A model generated the notes under the pieces. The model was not told where the DNA came from. It did not search any database and saw only the letters and a program-made list of their open reading frames with translations. DNA of 64,000 nucleotides from Cytophagaceae bacterium (lineage in GTDB: Bacteria > Bacteroidota > Bacteroidia > Cytophagales > Flexibacteraceae), in contig CANGYH010000001.1 of assembly GCA_947458545.1 (NCBI GenBank), positions 1,116,001-1,180,000 on the forward strand, in the 5' to 3' direction. The translations under genes were made by a program, and so were the position numbers. This document shows positions 62,182 to 64,000 of the stretch, piece by piece (position 1 is the stretch's first letter; every line of letters starts with the position of its first letter).

Positions 62182-62799
62182 TTACTTCTCAAGGGTTATG
62201 TACGAGTTGATGGCGCCGGGAACGGATCCGCTCACCACGATTAGGTTTTGCTCTGGCATTACACGGAGCACGCGCAGGTTTTGCACCTTCACACGGCGGT
62301 TGCCGGTGCGGCCGGCCATGCGCAGGCCTTTGAATACGCGTGCGGGGAACGAGCATGCACCCACCGAACCTGGGTGACGCTGGCGGTTGTGCTGGCCGTG
62401 TGTCTGGCCGCCTACACCGCTAAACCCATGGCGCTTTACAACACCCTGGAAGCCCTTACCCTTAGAAGTGCCGACGGCGTCGACGAAGTCTCCTACCGTG
62501 AACAAGGATACGTCTACCGTGGTGCCATAGGCTGGAGCTTCTTCGAAGTGGCGAAACTCAACGAGTTTGCGCATGGCTCCGGCGCCGGCTTTCTTGGTGT
62601 GGCCCTTTTCTGCCATAGAGGTATTTTTCTCTTTGGCGGGGTCAAATGCTAATTGGATGGCCTCGTAGCCGTCCGAATCGACGGTCTTAACCTGCGTAAC
62701 GACGCAAGGGCCGGCTTGGATTACGGTACATGCCATCGACTTGCCCTCGTCAGAGAACAGGCTGGTCATGCCCACTTTTTTTCCTATGATACCAGACAT
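62182..62799 (-). CDS. rplC: 50S ribosomal protein L3 (first gene of the operon)
   Basis: 205 residues. [38 protein letters not shown]-type core (as [19 protein letters not shown]), [19 protein letters not shown], and [18 protein letters not shown]. The Gln methylated by PrmB in some bacteria lies in GGQTHG. It follows a consensus promoter by about 70 bases and heads rplC-rplD-rplW-rplB-rpsS-rplV-rpsC-rplP-rpmC-rpsQ-rplN-rplX-rplE-rpsN. Confidence 0.97.
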   Translation of the reverse strand: MSGIIGKKVGMTSLFSDEGKSMACTVIQAGPCVVTQVKTVDSDGYEAIQLAFDPAKEKNTSMAEKGHTKKAGAGAMRKLVEFRHFEEAPAYGTTVDVSLFTVGDFVDAVGTSKGKGFQGVVKRHGFSGVGGQTHGQHNRQRHPGSVGACSFPARVFKGLRMAGRTGNRRVKVQNLRVLRVMPEQNLIVVSGSVPGAINSYITLEK

Positions 62800-62866
62800 G
62801 GTAGCGTAAAATGTTTAACCCTTTCCGCGCAGGGCACACGGGTGCACCCTCCCTCAAAAAGGACTG

Positions 62867-62898
62867 CAAAGATAGGATTAAGCCCGTGAAATACCAAA
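62867..62898 (-). promoter_or_regulatory. Consensus promoter of the rplC operon
   Basis: Minus strand TTTG (62898-62895), 20 bases, TATCTTTG (62874-62867). Both boxes and the spacing match the Bacteroidota housekeeping promoter. The leader to rplC would be about 60 bases and includes the self-complementary GGGTGCACCC (62841-62850). Confidence 0.75.
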
Positions 62899-62959
62899 GC
62901 CGAGGCTAAAGTTTTTGGAATGAGATAATTAAGCTCGCCGCAGGCACCGCACCAAAACA

Positions 62960-62995
62960 GCAACAGCCTCTGCTTGGGTAAGCAGAGGCTGTTGC
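62960..62995 (-). terminator. Terminator of the lipoprotein gene at the window end
   Basis: GCAACAGCCTCTGCTT (62960-62975) pairs perfectly with the complementary 62980-62995, a 16-bp stem with a four-base loop. On the minus strand it is followed by TGTTTTG. It lies 27 bases past the lipoprotein stop and insulates the rplC promoter from it. Confidence 0.85.
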
Positions 62996-63021
62996 ATTTG
63001 AGCAGCCAATGGCAGGCAGCA

Positions 63022-64000
63022 TTAAGGCCGCTCTGGCAGCTCCAGTTGTACCACAGGTGTAGGCTGCGGGTTGAGCCCTGGGATTATTACCGCACCGGCG
63101 CTCTCTATGGCACCAATCCAAATTTGGCGGCCGCTGATGCCGTAAGACACAGCATACACCACGCGGTTGGGGTTAGGTTGATCGGGCGTGCGGAGTATGC
63201 CAGCATCCACAAAGGCCTGCAAGCCACGGTTTGATAAGCCGGGGAAGGTTACGACACGGCTTGCGCCAGAGGTGTAGCCAACGGCACGCAGTTTGTAATT
63301 GGTGGGGCTAACGTCTGGGCTGTCGGAGAAGAAAACCACCGAGCCGCGCGGGCGGCTTGAGGTTGAGGGTTGGCCCGAGAATTTGACGGTAGAAACATTC
63401 ACTTGCTTGTTTTGCAAGCGGACCGACCGGATCTTGCGCAAGACCTGGGGTGTGCCAAACGTCCAGGTGCCTGGGCCGCGCAGCTCGACTTTACGGTTGG
63501 CCGTGTCGAAGCGGACCAAGGTATCGCTAGCCGAAAGCACCAAGGGAGTATTGGCTGGCCATGGAGAAATAGCCGTATCTACCTCTAGCCGGCGATAGAT
63601 GGTTTGGATGTTGTTGGCCAGATTGAGGATGGAATCTCTTGTAGTGCTGATGCGGTAGGTGCTGGCTACAGGCCTTACCGTAGCCTCGCCGCCCACGTGC
63701 TCTACGGCAGGCTGCACAATGGTGGCAAAGCCTTGTGCGGCATAGGTTATGGTATAGGTACCAGGCTTTAGGTTGGGAAAGACAAAGGTGCCCGTGGCCG
63801 GGTCTAGCGTTGCGGGCGTCTCGCCTTCAGCACCGGTTGCTTTGACGCTCAAGTCTGGTGCAGCGCTGAGGGCTATCGTACTGTCTTGAAACTCATCCAG
63901 CAGGCGGATAGAGCCGCGCAGGTCTGCAGCGCCGCGCGAAGGCACTGGTGTGTCTGCCTGTTTTTTGGAGCAGGCCGTAAGGGCTACCAGGCAGAGGAAG
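63022..64000 (-). CDS. Lipoprotein with carboxypeptidase-regulatory-like domain (5' truncated by window)
   Basis: The frame runs through the window end; its Met is outside. The last visible upstream codons read FLCLVALTACSKKQADTP, a lipoprotein signal with lipobox LTAC, so an internal GTG is not the start. About 20 residues after the Cys comes a beta-sandwich (GSIRLLDEFQDS then ATLDPATGTFVFPNLKPGTY and TITYAAQGFATIV) typical of carboxypeptidase-regulatory-like/CarboxypepD_reg domains. The rest (about 100-325) is strand-rich, Asn/Ser/Thr/Pro-containing and not recognised. It is probably an outer-membrane surface lipoprotein of unknown function. A strong terminator follows. Confidence 0.75.
   Translation of the reverse strand, partial: FLCLVALTACSKKQADTPVPSRGAADLRGSIRLLDEFQDSTIALSAAPDLSVKATGAEGETPATLDPATGTFVFPNLKPGTYTITYAAQGFATIVQPAVEHVGGEATVRPVASTYRISTTRDSILNLANNIQTIYRRLEVDTAISPWPANTPLVLSASDTLVRFDTANRKVELRGPGTWTFGTPQVLRKIRSVRLQNKQVNVSTVKFSGQPSTSSRPRGSVVFFSDSPDVSPTNYKLRAVGYTSGASRVVTFPGLSNRGLQAFVDAGILRTPDQPNPNRVVYAVSYGISGRQIWIGAIESAGAVIIPGLNPQPTPVVQLELPERP

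Noticed and set aside
1-64000. tRNA, rRNA, CRISPR array, insertion sequence, attachment site
   Set aside because: I looked for T-loop signatures, direct spaced repeats, transposase motifs and long terminal repeats and saw none.

Overview
The window is a chromosomal segment of a moderately GC-rich member of the Bacteroidota. Four things point there: a giant secreted protein ending in a type IX secretion (type B, gliding-motility-associated) sorting domain; Bacteroidota-style promoters (TTG, about 19-20 nt, TAnnTTTG) close to start codons; an outer-membrane TonB receptor with an N-terminal carboxypeptidase-like domain; and a CarB that lacks the allosteric C-terminal domain. I cannot place it to genus. 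I see no tRNA, rRNA, CRISPR array, insertion sequence or prophage; it looks like core chromosome with a few fast-evolving surface genes.

Layout. 0-4.5 kb: end of an unknown gene, RodA, a family-4 glycosyltransferase, a DUF983 protein and a periplasmic-binding-type protein. 4.5-15 kb: a single 3,497-residue repeat-rich secreted protein. 15-27 kb: tryptophan 2,3-dioxygenase, two glycosyltransferases, an M28 peptidase, a biotin carboxylase, a PAP2-like membrane protein, sigma-54, RecJ and two small exported proteins. 27.9-31.3 kb: rpsL-rpsG-fusA-rpsJ, closed by a terminator after rpsJ. 31.6-43 kb: a TonB receptor under a palindromic operator, an esterase, CarB, two overlapping multi-spanning membrane proteins, PrmC and a ChrA-type transporter. 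43-52.4 kb: MnmG with a Ppx/GppA-type phosphatase, ribosomal protein S1 with a structured leader, a glycosyltransferase, a lipoprotein, RuvA, PurA and a small membrane protein. 52.5-56.2 kb: a tandem amidohydrolase and a SRAP/YedK protein. 56.3-62.8 kb: a 14-gene ribosomal operon rplC to rpsN with a consensus promoter and a terminator. 63-64 kb: a lipoprotein cut by the window end.

How it fits together. The classical str-S10-spc ribosomal supercluster is broken in two: rpsJ stays with the str genes, and the S10 genes begin with rplC about 34 kb away and stop at rpsN. Most other genes stand alone or in pairs with alternating strands. Convergent pairs are either separated by a strong hairpin or pressed so close that they share a four-base double stop. 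Many genes have a -7-type element only 5-40 bases before the start codon, which implies very short leaders. Envelope genes (RodA, glycosyltransferases, GT-C-like proteins, lipoproteins, TonB receptor, T9SS cargo) are the main accessory theme. No new multi-gene defence or mobile system was found. The most interesting items are the giant T9SS protein, the iron-type operator, the structured rpsA leader, the RGG-like tail on S3, the half-dead tandem amidohydrolase and the shared-stop gene ends.
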